DNA from: Bacteroidota bacterium
GTDB lineage: Bacteria; Bacteroidota; Bacteroidia; Bacteroidales; UBA10428
Direction of reading: 5' to 3'
DNA length: 7,630 bases
Assembly (NCBI GenBank): GCA_024640925.1
Contig: JAHEEB010000171.1
Span: 1 to 7,630 of the forward strand
Position numbers and translations under genes: made by a program. The notes under the pieces were generated by a model. The model saw only the letters and a program-made list of their open reading frames with translations. It did not search any database and was not told where the DNA came from. Below, in pieces: positions 1-6,403 of the stretch (position 1 is its first letter; the number at the start of each line of letters is the position of its first letter).

Positions 1-122
1 GTTAAATCGACAATAATCTGGCCGAAAATGCCATCCGCCCAATTGCCCTTGGCCGAAAGAACTACTTATTTGCTGGGTCTGAAAGAGTTGCCGAAAGGGC
101 TGCCATGTTGTTTAATGTTTAA
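1..122 (+). pseudogene. IS66-family transposase, C-terminal remnant
   Basis: Frame 3 reads IDNNLAENAIRPIALGRKNY and then LFAGSERVAERAAMLFNV before TAA at 120-122. This is the highly conserved end of the IS66 transposase DDE domain; the Glu at 24-26, in N-L-A-E, is the expected catalytic glutamate. The copy looks dead. A TAA at 3-5 stands directly before Ile-Asp-Asn-Asn, where family members normally carry a charged residue such as Glu. The bases gttaaatcgac equal gttgaaatcgac minus one G, so a one-base deletion explains it as well as a nonsense change. The C-terminal tail of roughly 40 residues that usually follows the R-A-A-M/I-x-[YF] segment is also missing. The gene continues beyond the left edge, so the state of the rest is unknown. 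It converges on the minus-strand operon. Family assignment is confident; the damage is seen directly but only over a short stretch. Confidence 0.85.
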
Positions 123-146
123 TTGCCATTAAAATATTGCTGCACT

Positions 147-185
147 ATAATAAAAAAGCCCGGGTTTGCCGGGCTTTTTTATTAT
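147..185. terminator. Bidirectional rho-independent terminator
   Basis: A perfect 17-base-pair inverted repeat (147-163 with 169-185) surrounds a 5-base loop, gtttg. The GC core is GCCCGG/CCGGGC, flanked by A6 on the left and T6 on the right, so on either strand the hairpin is followed by a T run. On the minus strand it ends the pse operon; on the plus strand it would stop transcripts from the IS66 remnant. The stop codon of the last operon gene (182-184) lies inside the outer stem, so coding sequence runs directly into the terminator. Confidence 0.93.
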
Positions 186-643
186 TCAGCTTTATCTGAA
201 CTTAAATTCAACGTTTCAAATGGTAATTCACCTATCTGACCAGATTTTGTTTTAAATATTATTTTCTCCAGCTTGCTATCAACCTTTACTTCCATCTGCT
301 CTTTTATTCTTGCGTTTGAACTTGTATTTAATTGCCAAAGTTTATTTCTTATTGCAAAAACGTAAATAGATGGGCAGTATATGCCTGAACATTTGTCTAC
401 CATTAAAATCAAAATATCACTATTCTTTATACAGAATTTCTCTGAATGCACAGTAGCTAAAGAACTAATGCTTTTCCCCCATTCTATTATTTGATTTGTA
501 TCTTGAAAAATGAGGGTTGTGGTAGAATCACTTGGCTCCCATTTCAATTCTTTAGTAAAAAGTTCTTGAGAATAAGAGTTCTTTAATAATACTATTAGTA
601 GGAAAAATAATATACTTTGAATATTTATCTTCTTTTTACCCAT
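182..643 (-). CDS. Small secreted protein of unknown function
   Basis: A 153-residue protein that I do not recognise as a named family. It begins with a clear Sec signal: basic MGKKK, a hydrophobic core at about residues 11-20 (ILFFLLIVLL), then a likely signal peptidase I cleavage near Ser25-Gln26. There is no lipobox Cys. The mature part, about 128 residues, has no further membrane segment. It contains three cysteines (C71, C85, C90), the last two in DKCSGIYCPS, and alternating hydrophobic stretches that suggest a small beta-rich domain. The start is well supported: GGAGGAGG at 653-660 lies 9 bases before ATG, the strongest ribosome binding site in the window. It sits 25 bases after pseI with no terminator between, so it is probably co-transcribed as the last gene of the operon, and its stop codon is inside the terminator stem. 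Any link to pseudaminic acid is by position only; no function is claimed. Confidence 0.75.
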   Translation of the reverse strand: MGKKKINIQSILFFLLIVLLKNSYSQELFTKELKWEPSDSTTTLIFQDTNQIIEWGKSISSLATVHSEKFCIKNSDILILMVDKCSGIYCPSIYVFAIRNKLWQLNTSSNARIKEQMEVKVDSKLEKIIFKTKSGQIGELPFETLNLSSDKAE

Positions 644-652
644 AAGAATATG

Positions 653-660
653 CCTCCTCC
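653..660 (-). promoter_or_regulatory. Strong Shine-Dalgarno of the secreted-protein gene
   Basis: On the minus strand the sequence is GGAGGAGG followed by 9 bases (catattctt) and ATG at 643. It fixes this start. It stands out because most other starts in the operon have no or only a weak purine motif and appear to rely on coupling to the upstream gene. A strong independent site suggests that this last gene is translated separately and perhaps at a higher rate. Confidence 0.8.
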
Positions 661-668
661 ATTATAAA

Positions 669-1715
669 TTATAAAATATTGTCCCAGTTTAAAGGTGTTC
701 CTCTTTTTAAATCGCACTTTGCCAATTTTCCTTTGACTAATTCAAGATATTTGGGAGAGATTCCGTTGCCTGGCCGAATTGAACGAATATTATTTTCAGT
801 AAACTTTTCGCCTGTTTTAATGTCTTTAACAACAAAAAGGGAACGGGCAAATTTTCTGTTTTTTAATACTTTCTCAGAAATATTGTATGTTATGTTTCCA
901 ATTGATTTTTCTGTTATTCGAATACTATTAACCATCAGTTCAAACTCTTTAGGTTCCATTGAGAATTCAGCATCTGGTCCGCCAATTTTTTTATCCAGAA
1001 TAAAATGTTTTTCAATAATTCTTGCTCCGAGTGCCACTGCTGCAATTGGCACAGTACTCCCGATTGTATGGTCAGAAAGTCCGGCAATAACATTAAATGT
1101 ATCAGAAAGGTTCTGTATGGTAGCTAAATTAGCATCTTCAGGCTGGGCAGGATATGCCGAAGTACATTTCAAAAGAGCAATTTGATTATTGTTCATTTTT
1201 CTGCACGCTTCAACAGCTTCAAAAATTTCTGAAAGAGAGGCTATTCCTGTGGAAATTATCATGGGTTTACCTTTGGAAGCAACATATTCTATAAGAGGAA
1301 TATCACTTATTTCAAATGAAGCAATTTTATAAGCAGGGGGATTAAATTTCTCAAGGAAATCTACGGCTGTTTTATCAAAAGGTGTGGAAAAGCAAATTAA
1401 TCCTTCTTTTTTAGCACATTCAAACAATTCTTCATGCCATTCCCAAGGGGTATAAGCGGTTTGATACAAACCATATAAAGTTTGTCCATCCCACAAGGTT
1501 CCCTGATTAATCTGAAAATATTCATTATTGCAGTCAATTGTAATCGTATCCGGAGTGTATGTTTGAAGCTTAATTGCATCGGCTCCTGCTTTCTTGGCAG
1601 CCTTAATTGTTTCTAATGCAACTTCAAGCTTATGATTATGGTTAGCAGATAACTCTGCAATAATTAGAGTTCGTTTGCCTTCAATGTTAAAATTACCAAT
1701 TGTAAATTCTTTCAT
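669..1715 (-). CDS. pseI: Pseudaminic acid synthase PseI
   Basis: Condenses the free 2,4-diamido-2,4,6-trideoxy-L-altrose released by PseG with phosphoenolpyruvate to give the nine-carbon pseudaminic acid; cytoplasmic and metal dependent. The 348 residues match the family length. The N-terminal NeuB TIM barrel (about 1-275) shows AELSANHN (20-27), KLQTYTPDT (49-57), FSTPFD (109-114), the KIASFE strand (130-135), SDHT (214-217), EKHF (235-238) and GGPDAEFS (245-252). This last motif, with Asp and Phe-Ser, resembles pseudaminate synthases more than sialate or legionaminate synthases. A C-terminal SAF (antifreeze-like) domain follows at about 289-345 (ARSLFVVKDI, then IRSIRPGNGISP). The ATG overlaps the formyltransferase stop as ATGA (1712-1715), and AAAGGAGA at 1725-1732 is a good ribosome binding site. 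The choice between Pse and another nonulosonate is supported by the neighbouring pseB, pseC, pseF and pseG. If the preceding enzyme formylates N4, this protein must accept an N-formyl substrate. Confidence 0.95.
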   Translation of the reverse strand: MKEFTIGNFNIEGKRTLIIAELSANHNHKLEVALETIKAAKKAGADAIKLQTYTPDTITIDCNNEYFQINQGTLWDGQTLYGLYQTAYTPWEWHEELFECAKKEGLICFSTPFDKTAVDFLEKFNPPAYKIASFEISDIPLIEYVASKGKPMIISTGIASLSEIFEAVEACRKMNNNQIALLKCTSAYPAQPEDANLATIQNLSDTFNVIAGLSDHTIGSTVPIAAVALGARIIEKHFILDKKIGGPDAEFSMEPKEFELMVNSIRITEKSIGNITYNISEKVLKNRKFARSLFVVKDIKTGEKFTENNIRSIRPGNGISPKYLELVKGKLAKCDLKRGTPLNWDNIL

Positions 1716-2581
1716 ATTAATTGTTCTCCTTTAATAAGTTCAAAGCCATTTTCAACACTATATTCCAGAAGTTCAACTGCTCCATTTTGAGTTTTAATTA
1801 TTGGATTTGGTGAAGTTGATAAAATAAGACCATTTGGATCATTATCCCTGAATCCGAAATCTGAAAATACGATTTTATTAATAATTATTTTTCCCCCCTG
1901 AAAGAAAGTAAATGCACCAGGATATGGAATTGCTAAAGCTCTTACCCAATTATATATTCTTTCCTTTTGCCAATTCCAATTAATCTTTCCGTCTTCAGGT
2001 GTTCGCTTTCCATAGTATGTAGCTAAAGAATGATTCTGTTTCTCAGGTTTTATTTTTCCAGATTTAATCATATCAAGAACATACAGAATTATTTCAGGGT
2101 ATTTTTTTTGATATATTTCTAATAAATCTCCTCCTGTAAAATGCTCTTCTATTTGAATTTTTACCTGATAAATAATATCTCCGGTATCACAGCCATTATC
2201 AATCAAATGAACAGTGATTCCTGTGATCTTTTCATTATTAATAATAGCCCAAACATGTGGAGTTCTTCCTCTATATTTAGGTAATAAGGAACCATGTATG
2301 TTAATTGCATATTTCTCAGGTAAAGCAATTAGTTCACTTTCTATAATAAATAGATAATTTATTGAGAAAAGTACATCTATCTTTTTATTTGAAATGAAAT
2401 CTGTAGTTCTCTGATTTCTAGGGTTTCCAATAAAAACTGGAATTTCCAACTGATTAGCAAGCTGAATTATTTCTGTTGATTTACTATCTGTAAATATAAA
2501 ATTTACAGCATAATTGGAATTAAGAATTTGTTTAAAAACATTCAATCCAAGAGAACCGCTTAATAATAGTCCAATATTCAT
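1712..2581 (-). CDS. Sugar N-formyltransferase, in the PseH position
   Basis: A 289-residue formyltransferase of the methionyl-tRNA formyltransferase/ArnA superfamily, which moves a formyl group from N10-formyltetrahydrofolate to an amine. The catalytic triad is present: N94 and H96 in NIHGSLLPKYRG (94-105), and D132 in DNGCDTGD (128-135). The 36-residue His-Asp spacing equals that of ArnA (H104-D140). The N-terminal Rossmann-like domain covers about 1-180, and a C-terminal FMT-type domain begins near 190 (GKRTPEDGKINW, then VRALAIPYPGAF at 213-224), as in other sugar N-formyltransferases. The true housekeeping Met-tRNA enzyme is usually longer (about 310-320 residues) and sits near def, which is not seen here. 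It overlaps pseG (ATGA, 2578-2581) and pseI (ATGA, 1712-1715), so it is embedded in the pathway. The inferred substrate is UDP-4-amino-4,6-dideoxy-N-acetyl-beta-L-altrosamine, the PseC product, replacing PseH acetylation. Superfamily and catalytic residues are confident; the substrate is inferred from context. Only a weak AAGAG precedes the ATG. Confidence 0.9.
   Translation of the reverse strand: MNIGLLLSGSLGLNVFKQILNSNYAVNFIFTDSKSTEIIQLANQLEIPVFIGNPRNQRTTDFISNKKIDVLFSINYLFIIESELIALPEKYAINIHGSLLPKYRGRTPHVWAIINNEKITGITVHLIDNGCDTGDIIYQVKIQIEEHFTGGDLLEIYQKKYPEIILYVLDMIKSGKIKPEKQNHSLATYYGKRTPEDGKINWNWQKERIYNWVRALAIPYPGAFTFFQGGKIIINKIVFSDFGFRDNDPNGLILSTSPNPIIKTQNGAVELLEYSVENGFELIKGEQLI
1725..1732 (-). 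promoter_or_regulatory. Shine-Dalgarno of pseI
   Basis: The minus strand reads AAAGGAGA, then 9 bases, then the pseI ATG at 1715. The motif lies inside the end of the formyltransferase gene and supports re-initiation at the ATGA overlap. Confidence 0.65.
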
Positions 2582-3558
2582 AAAACTCTTTTATTGCATT
2601 CATCAAAAATTCTTCGTGCTCCTTGACCATCAACCAATTTAAATCCAATAGAACTTCTTAATTTTCTTGTCTCACTATCATTTAAAATTGAAATTTCTCG
2701 CAGAAGATCATTTTCATTATATTTATCCCAACTGCCTATAAAACTAATATAATTAGCATTAATCCATCCGTTTACATTGGTCGATTGATTGTCGGCAATT
2801 TGAATTCCAATTGTGGGTATTCCCATTTTAGCAAATTCGTAAGTACTTTGACCAACTGCAGATATTGCCAAATCGGTTTTGTTCAATAATCTTATCAATT
2901 CCGCGGATTTTAATTCATTTACAAGTTGAATATTTGACTGATTAATAATTTCGTCCGATCGAGAATTACTACCCATTAACAAAATCAGGTTGGATTTGCA
3001 ATATTCTCCTATGGTTTTGGCAACTTTAGAGGATAATTGACGCAAATCAGTAGCGCCAAAAGTGATGAAAATGTTTTTAATTTCTTTATTTATTCTTATT
3101 GGCTTTATATCCCAGAATTCTTTCCTTATTGCCTGGTATTTTGTGCCTAATAAATAAGTGTTTTCATTTTTCCCTAAATAATTCAAATCAGTAGCTCCGA
3201 TACTTCCATTGACAACAAGACTTTTAGGATAATTTAACCGGTTTGTATCATCAATAACAAGCAGCAGACGAGATTGATTAGAGGCAATATTATAAAGTTC
3301 AAAATCTGCATGATACGAGTCAATTAAGCAAATACTATTTTTAAAAATTCGCGTTTCTGAGATTTTGTTAAAGGAGGTGTACCAATTTTCTATTTTATGT
3401 TCAAATCCTGAAAGGAAACGGGCAGTATTTTTATCTCCATTTATATAAAACTTTGAATTAATCCCTTTATCTTTAAATGCCTGAGCAATAGAAAGACATC
3501 TTATCAGATGACCTAATCCAAAATTAAACCCAGCTTCAGTAAAAACCAATAATTGCAT
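2578..3558 (-). CDS. pseG: UDP-diamido-trideoxy-altropyranose hydrolase PseG
   Basis: Cleaves UDP from the 4-N-acylated UDP-2,4-diamino-2,4,6-trideoxy-beta-L-altrose to free the sugar for PseI; cytoplasmic, GT-B fold related to MurG. In 326 residues the visible marks are GLGHLIRCL (14-22), in which H17 aligns with the catalytic His of known PseG; IDDTNR (102-107); YLLGTKYQAIRKEF (135-148), the family L-L-G-x-x-[YF]-x-x-x-R-x-E-F box; ITFGATDL (165-172); the donor-site AVGQSTYEFAKMGIP (234-248); ADNQ (255-258); and VDGQGARRI (309-317). Two regions differ from textbook PseG: the N-terminus reads FTEAGFNFGLGH instead of an R-A-D-x-S type start, and GATDL replaces the usual GGSDP. The ATG lies 2 bases after the pseF stop with no Shine-Dalgarno, so translation is probably coupled. 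The end overlaps the formyltransferase by ATGA. The family call is firm; exact substrate preference is open. Confidence 0.88.
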   Translation of the reverse strand: MQLLVFTEAGFNFGLGHLIRCLSIAQAFKDKGINSKFYINGDKNTARFLSGFEHKIENWYTSFNKISETRIFKNSICLIDSYHADFELYNIASNQSRLLLVIDDTNRLNYPKSLVVNGSIGATDLNYLGKNENTYLLGTKYQAIRKEFWDIKPIRINKEIKNIFITFGATDLRQLSSKVAKTIGEYCKSNLILLMGSNSRSDEIINQSNIQLVNELKSAELIRLLNKTDLAISAVGQSTYEFAKMGIPTIGIQIADNQSTNVNGWINANYISFIGSWDKYNENDLLREISILNDSETRKLRSSIGFKLVDGQGARRIFDECNKRVL

Positions 3559-3560
3559 GG

Positions 3561-4241
3561 TTATGAATAATGAAGTGTATTATATTTAATTTCAGCTATT
3601 AACCAATCCGATTCGGTATCTATATCCTGAGCTTCCAGTTCATTCAAAATAATTACACCTGAATTACTGGTAAATAATTTCTTCTCCTGTATTAAATGTT
3701 TAGATCGTATCAGATAAAATTGGCCAGCATCGTGATAAGTCGGTTCAAGATCCTGCGATCTTTTATAATAATTTTCTGGCCAATTTAATATGGCTTTATT
3801 GTTAACAATTTTGAGCGATCTTTGAATTGGAAAAGAGTACTGTAATACCGGAAAGACACAATCGAGACAAGAGCTGTTTAACAGACTAAAAGCTTTAATA
3901 ATATTTACATCTCTTAATAGAGGGGCAGTTGGTAAAATGCAACAACAAATATCAAACTTTTTATCATACTTATTCAAAACTTCAATAAGAACATCGGCGA
4001 TTCCAACCACATCATTCGCATTTTCATTGCTCCGTAAAAAAGGAATCTTCGCACCATATGAAGCTGCGATTGTGGCAATTTCTTCTGAATCCGTAGATAC
4101 CATTACTTCATCAAAAAGACCAGAAGATATTGCTGTTTCAATCGAATAAGCGATTATTGGTTTTCCCAAAAAGCACTTAATATTTTTTTTAGGAATGCGC
4201 TTACTTCCTCCGCGAGCAGGTATTATGCAAATATTAGCCAT
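3561..4241 (-). CDS. pseF: Pseudaminic acid cytidylyltransferase PseF
   Basis: Transfers CMP from CTP to pseudaminic acid, giving the activated donor for a glycosyltransferase; cytoplasmic and Mg dependent. The 226 residues have the length and order of a CMP-nonulosonate synthetase: nucleotide-binding IIPARGGSKRIPKKNIK (6-22), GKPIIAYSI (26-34), VSTDSEEIA (48-56), CILPTAPLLRD (101-111), the PseF-typical HDAGQFY (170-176) and the acidic DIDTESDW (206-213), which should help bind metal. HDAGQFY and the FPI-x-R-[SA]-L segment (137-143) favour PseF over NeuA or LegF. The ATG overlaps the end of pseC by 8 bases (4234-4241), with only a weak AAAAGAA upstream, so translational coupling is likely. 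It acts last in the pathway although it is the third pse gene in the operon. Confidence 0.94.
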   Translation of the reverse strand: MANICIIPARGGSKRIPKKNIKCFLGKPIIAYSIETAISSGLFDEVMVSTDSEEIATIAASYGAKIPFLRSNENANDVVGIADVLIEVLNKYDKKFDICCCILPTAPLLRDVNIIKAFSLLNSSCLDCVFPVLQYSFPIQRSLKIVNNKAILNWPENYYKRSQDLEPTYHDAGQFYLIRSKHLIQEKKLFTSNSGVIILNELEAQDIDTESDWLIAEIKYNTLHYS

Positions 4242-5394
4242 TCACAAATTCTTTTACTTTTTCTATTACAAATTCTTGTTGTTCATTGCTTAAAGCAGGA
4301 TACATAGGCAAAGATAAACACTGATTGTAATAATTTTCTGCAATGGGTAAGTCTCCTTTTTTCCAACCCATCTTTTGATAATAAGGGTGAAGATGAACGG
4401 GTACATAATGTACCTGAGAGAAAATGCTATTTTTTGCCAGAAAATTATAAAGTTCTGCTCTTTTTTCTACCAAAACAACATATAAATGATAAGCATGGAG
4501 TAAATTTTCATCAACTTTTGGGGTTGTGATGTGGCTGTTTTTAAAGCTTTGACTATATTCTAAAGCAATTTCTGTTCTTCTTTTTAAACCTTTCTCTGCT
4601 TTTTTTAATTGAGAAACTCCAAGGGCTGCCTGAATTTCTGTTAATCTGTAATTAAAACCCAAATCAACCATCTCGTAATACCAACCTCCATGGTTTTCAT
4701 TTAAAAGGCCGGTATCTTTTGTTATTCCATGGGTTCGCAGCAGAGTAAGTTTTTTATAGATTTGTTCATCATTTGTGGTAATCATTCCTCCTTCTCCTGT
4801 AGCTATATGCTTTACCGGGTGAAAAGAAAAGATAGCCATATCGGAGTAATTATTGTTGCCACAGTTCTGTTTTACTCCCTTTGAATCAATGAAATATCCG
4901 CCAGGAGCATGGCATGCATCTTCAATTATTTTGCAATTGTATTTATCAGTAAGTTCTTTTAGTTTATCCAGGCGAACCGGATATCCAGCAAAGTCGACAG
5001 GGATGATACATTTATAGGTTCCCGGTTTACTCTTTTTCAGTTTATCTTCGACCTGGTTAAGATCGATTAGGTAACTTTCCGGATCAATATCTACAAAATC
5101 AACCTCCCCGCCAGCATATAAAACACAGTTCGCAGAGGCTGCAAAGGTTATAGGTGTTGTAATTACTTTATCGCCTTTGTTAAGATTGAGAGCGAGAGCT
5201 GCCAGATGAAGTGCTGCAGTGCCATTAGCAACTGCAACGGAATATTTTGCGCCAATATAATCGGAAAATAAGGATTCAAACTCAGGAATCTTCGGGCCTT
5301 GAGTCAGAAAGTCTGATTGAAGTACTTTTACAACCTCATCAATATCTTCCTGGGTAATCGATTGCCTTCCATAAGGAATTGGTTTCTGTACCAT
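4234..5394 (-). CDS. pseC: UDP-4-keto sugar aminotransferase PseC
   Basis: PLP-dependent aminotransferase of the DegT/DnrJ/EryC1/StrS family that uses glutamate to aminate C4 of the PseB product, UDP-2-acetamido-2,6-dideoxy-beta-L-arabino-hexos-4-ulose. The 386 residues match the family. PLP phosphate-binding NGTAALHLA is at 58-66; EDACHAPGG (158-166) holds D159, which contacts the pyridine nitrogen; FSFHPVKHIATGEGG (189-203) carries the Schiff-base lysine K195; and LGFNYRLTEIQAALG (245-259) is the usual substrate-side motif. The start MVQKPIPYGRQSI is typical of PseC (I-P-Y-G-[RK]-Q). The ATG lies one base after the pseB stop, with no Shine-Dalgarno, and the 3' end overlaps pseF by 8 bases. 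Nothing is missing or broken. The pairing with pseB makes PseC preferable to related perosamine or bacillosamine aminotransferases. Confidence 0.95.
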   Translation of the reverse strand: MVQKPIPYGRQSITQEDIDEVVKVLQSDFLTQGPKIPEFESLFSDYIGAKYSVAVANGTAALHLAALALNLNKGDKVITTPITFAASANCVLYAGGEVDFVDIDPESYLIDLNQVEDKLKKSKPGTYKCIIPVDFAGYPVRLDKLKELTDKYNCKIIEDACHAPGGYFIDSKGVKQNCGNNNYSDMAIFSFHPVKHIATGEGGMITTNDEQIYKKLTLLRTHGITKDTGLLNENHGGWYYEMVDLGFNYRLTEIQAALGVSQLKKAEKGLKRRTEIALEYSQSFKNSHITTPKVDENLLHAYHLYVVLVEKRAELYNFLAKNSIFSQVHYVPVHLHPYYQKMGWKKGDLPIAENYYNQCLSLPMYPALSNEQQEFVIEKVKEFVNG

Positions 5395-5395
5395 A

Positions 5396-6403
5396 TTAGA
5401 ATGTAATATTAGGATCGATATGTTTTCTGATTAAATCCCGGATCTGTTCTACACTCAACCATTCTGTATTGCCTCCGGAGTTGTACATAAATCCTCTTTC
5501 TACTTCTTTTGCGTTGAATTTTTCAATGTATTTTTTCTTATCCGCATCCGATGACAGAATAGCATAATATTTGCCCAAATCAATGGTATTATATGAATCG
5601 CTTTGGGTAATCATTTCTTCGTGAAGTTTTTCTCCTGGGCGTATGCCAATGTCTTCTAACTTGCAATTAGGCGCAATTGCTTCGGCAAGAGTAAGAATTT
5701 GATACGATGGAATTTTGGGAACAAAAATTTCTCTTCCCAAGGCATTGTGTATTGCCCACAAAACCATATTTACACCTTCTTCAAGTGTAATATTAAAACG
5801 GGTCATTTCTTTATGGGTAATGGGTATAATCCCATCTTTTCTTTTGTTAATAAAAAATGGTATAACCGAGCCGCGAGAGCCCATTACATTGCCATAACGT
5901 ACGCAAGAGAACCTTAAATCACGTTTTCCTTTAATGTTATTTGCTGCAATAAATAGTTTATCAGAAACAAGCTTAGTAGCACCATATAAATTAATTGGCG
6001 CAGCTGCCTTATCAGTCGATAAAGCTACAACAACCTTTACTTGTGAGTCAAGAGCAGCATCAATTACATTCTGAGCACCATTTACATTAGTTTTAATACA
6101 CTCTTCCGGATTGTATTCAGCAGTAGGTACCTGTTTGAGTGCTGCCGCATGTACAATTATATCTATTCCTTCACAAGCTCTTGTAAACCGCTCTTTATCT
6201 CTAATGTCTCCAATAAAATATCTGATTCCGGGATATTTATCCTTTGAAAACTTCTGCGACATCTCAAATTGCTTTAATTCATCTCGAGAATAAATTACAA
6301 ACCGTTTAATATCAGGGTATTGCGAGAGCACCATTTCGGTAAATTTTTTACCAAAAGAACCTGTACCACCGGTTAACAAGATTGTTTTATCTTTTAATTC
6401 CAT
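5396..6403 (-). CDS. pseB: UDP-GlcNAc 4,6-dehydratase (inverting) PseB
   Basis: First committed enzyme of the pathway: NADP-dependent removal of water across C4-C6 of UDP-GlcNAc with inversion at C5. A 335-residue soluble short-chain dehydrogenase of the FlaA1 type. Visible are the Rossmann motif TGGTGSFG (11-18), SRDELKQFEM (39-48), GDIRD (65-69), HAAALKQVPTAEYNP (85-99), the catalytic STDKA (129-133, with D131 and K132), YGATK (140-144, with Y140 and K144) and SCVRYGNVMGSRGSVIPFF (166-184). The lack of N-terminal membrane segments separates it from the longer membrane-bound retaining dehydratases (PglF, CapD). Its ATG lies inside the end of the upstream gene (17-base overlap, 6387-6403), with no purine-rich site before it, so it probably depends on translation of that gene. 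One base separates its stop from the pseC ATG. Confidence 0.95.
   Translation of the reverse strand: MELKDKTILLTGGTGSFGKKFTEMVLSQYPDIKRFVIYSRDELKQFEMSQKFSKDKYPGIRYFIGDIRDKERFTRACEGIDIIVHAAALKQVPTAEYNPEECIKTNVNGAQNVIDAALDSQVKVVVALSTDKAAAPINLYGATKLVSDKLFIAANNIKGKRDLRFSCVRYGNVMGSRGSVIPFFINKRKDGIIPITHKEMTRFNITLEEGVNMVLWAIHNALGREIFVPKIPSYQILTLAEAIAPNCKLEDIGIRPGEKLHEEMITQSDSYNTIDLGKYYAILSSDADKKKYIEKFNAKEVERGFMYNSGGNTEWLSVEQIRDLIRKHIDPNITF

Noticed and set aside
661..700. Possible internal promoter before the secreted-protein gene (TATAAT-like repeats on the minus strand)
   Set aside because: The segment is simply AT-rich; no convincing -35 partner and no Bacteroidota-type TAnnTTTG/TTTG pair was found, so no promoter is claimed.
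679..1185. Long open frame on the plus strand, 168 codons
   Set aside because: It lies wholly antisense to pseI, whose protein matches its family across the whole length; the plus-strand translation shows no recognisable motif.
1712..2581. Housekeeping methionyl-tRNA formyltransferase (fmt)
   Set aside because: The superfamily fits, but the protein is short, lacks a def neighbour and overlaps pathway genes on both sides; a sugar N-formyltransferase explains the context better.
5699..5917. Short plus-strand open frames opposite pseB
   Set aside because: Antisense shadows of a well-conserved gene; no supporting ribosome binding site or motif.
669..6403. Legionaminic or sialic acid pathway instead of pseudaminic acid
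   Set aside because: The soluble FlaA1-type dehydratase, PseC-type start, PseG-like hydrolase, HDAGQFY of PseF and GGPDAEFS of PseI fit the pseudaminic route; no NeuC-type hydrolysing epimerase is present.
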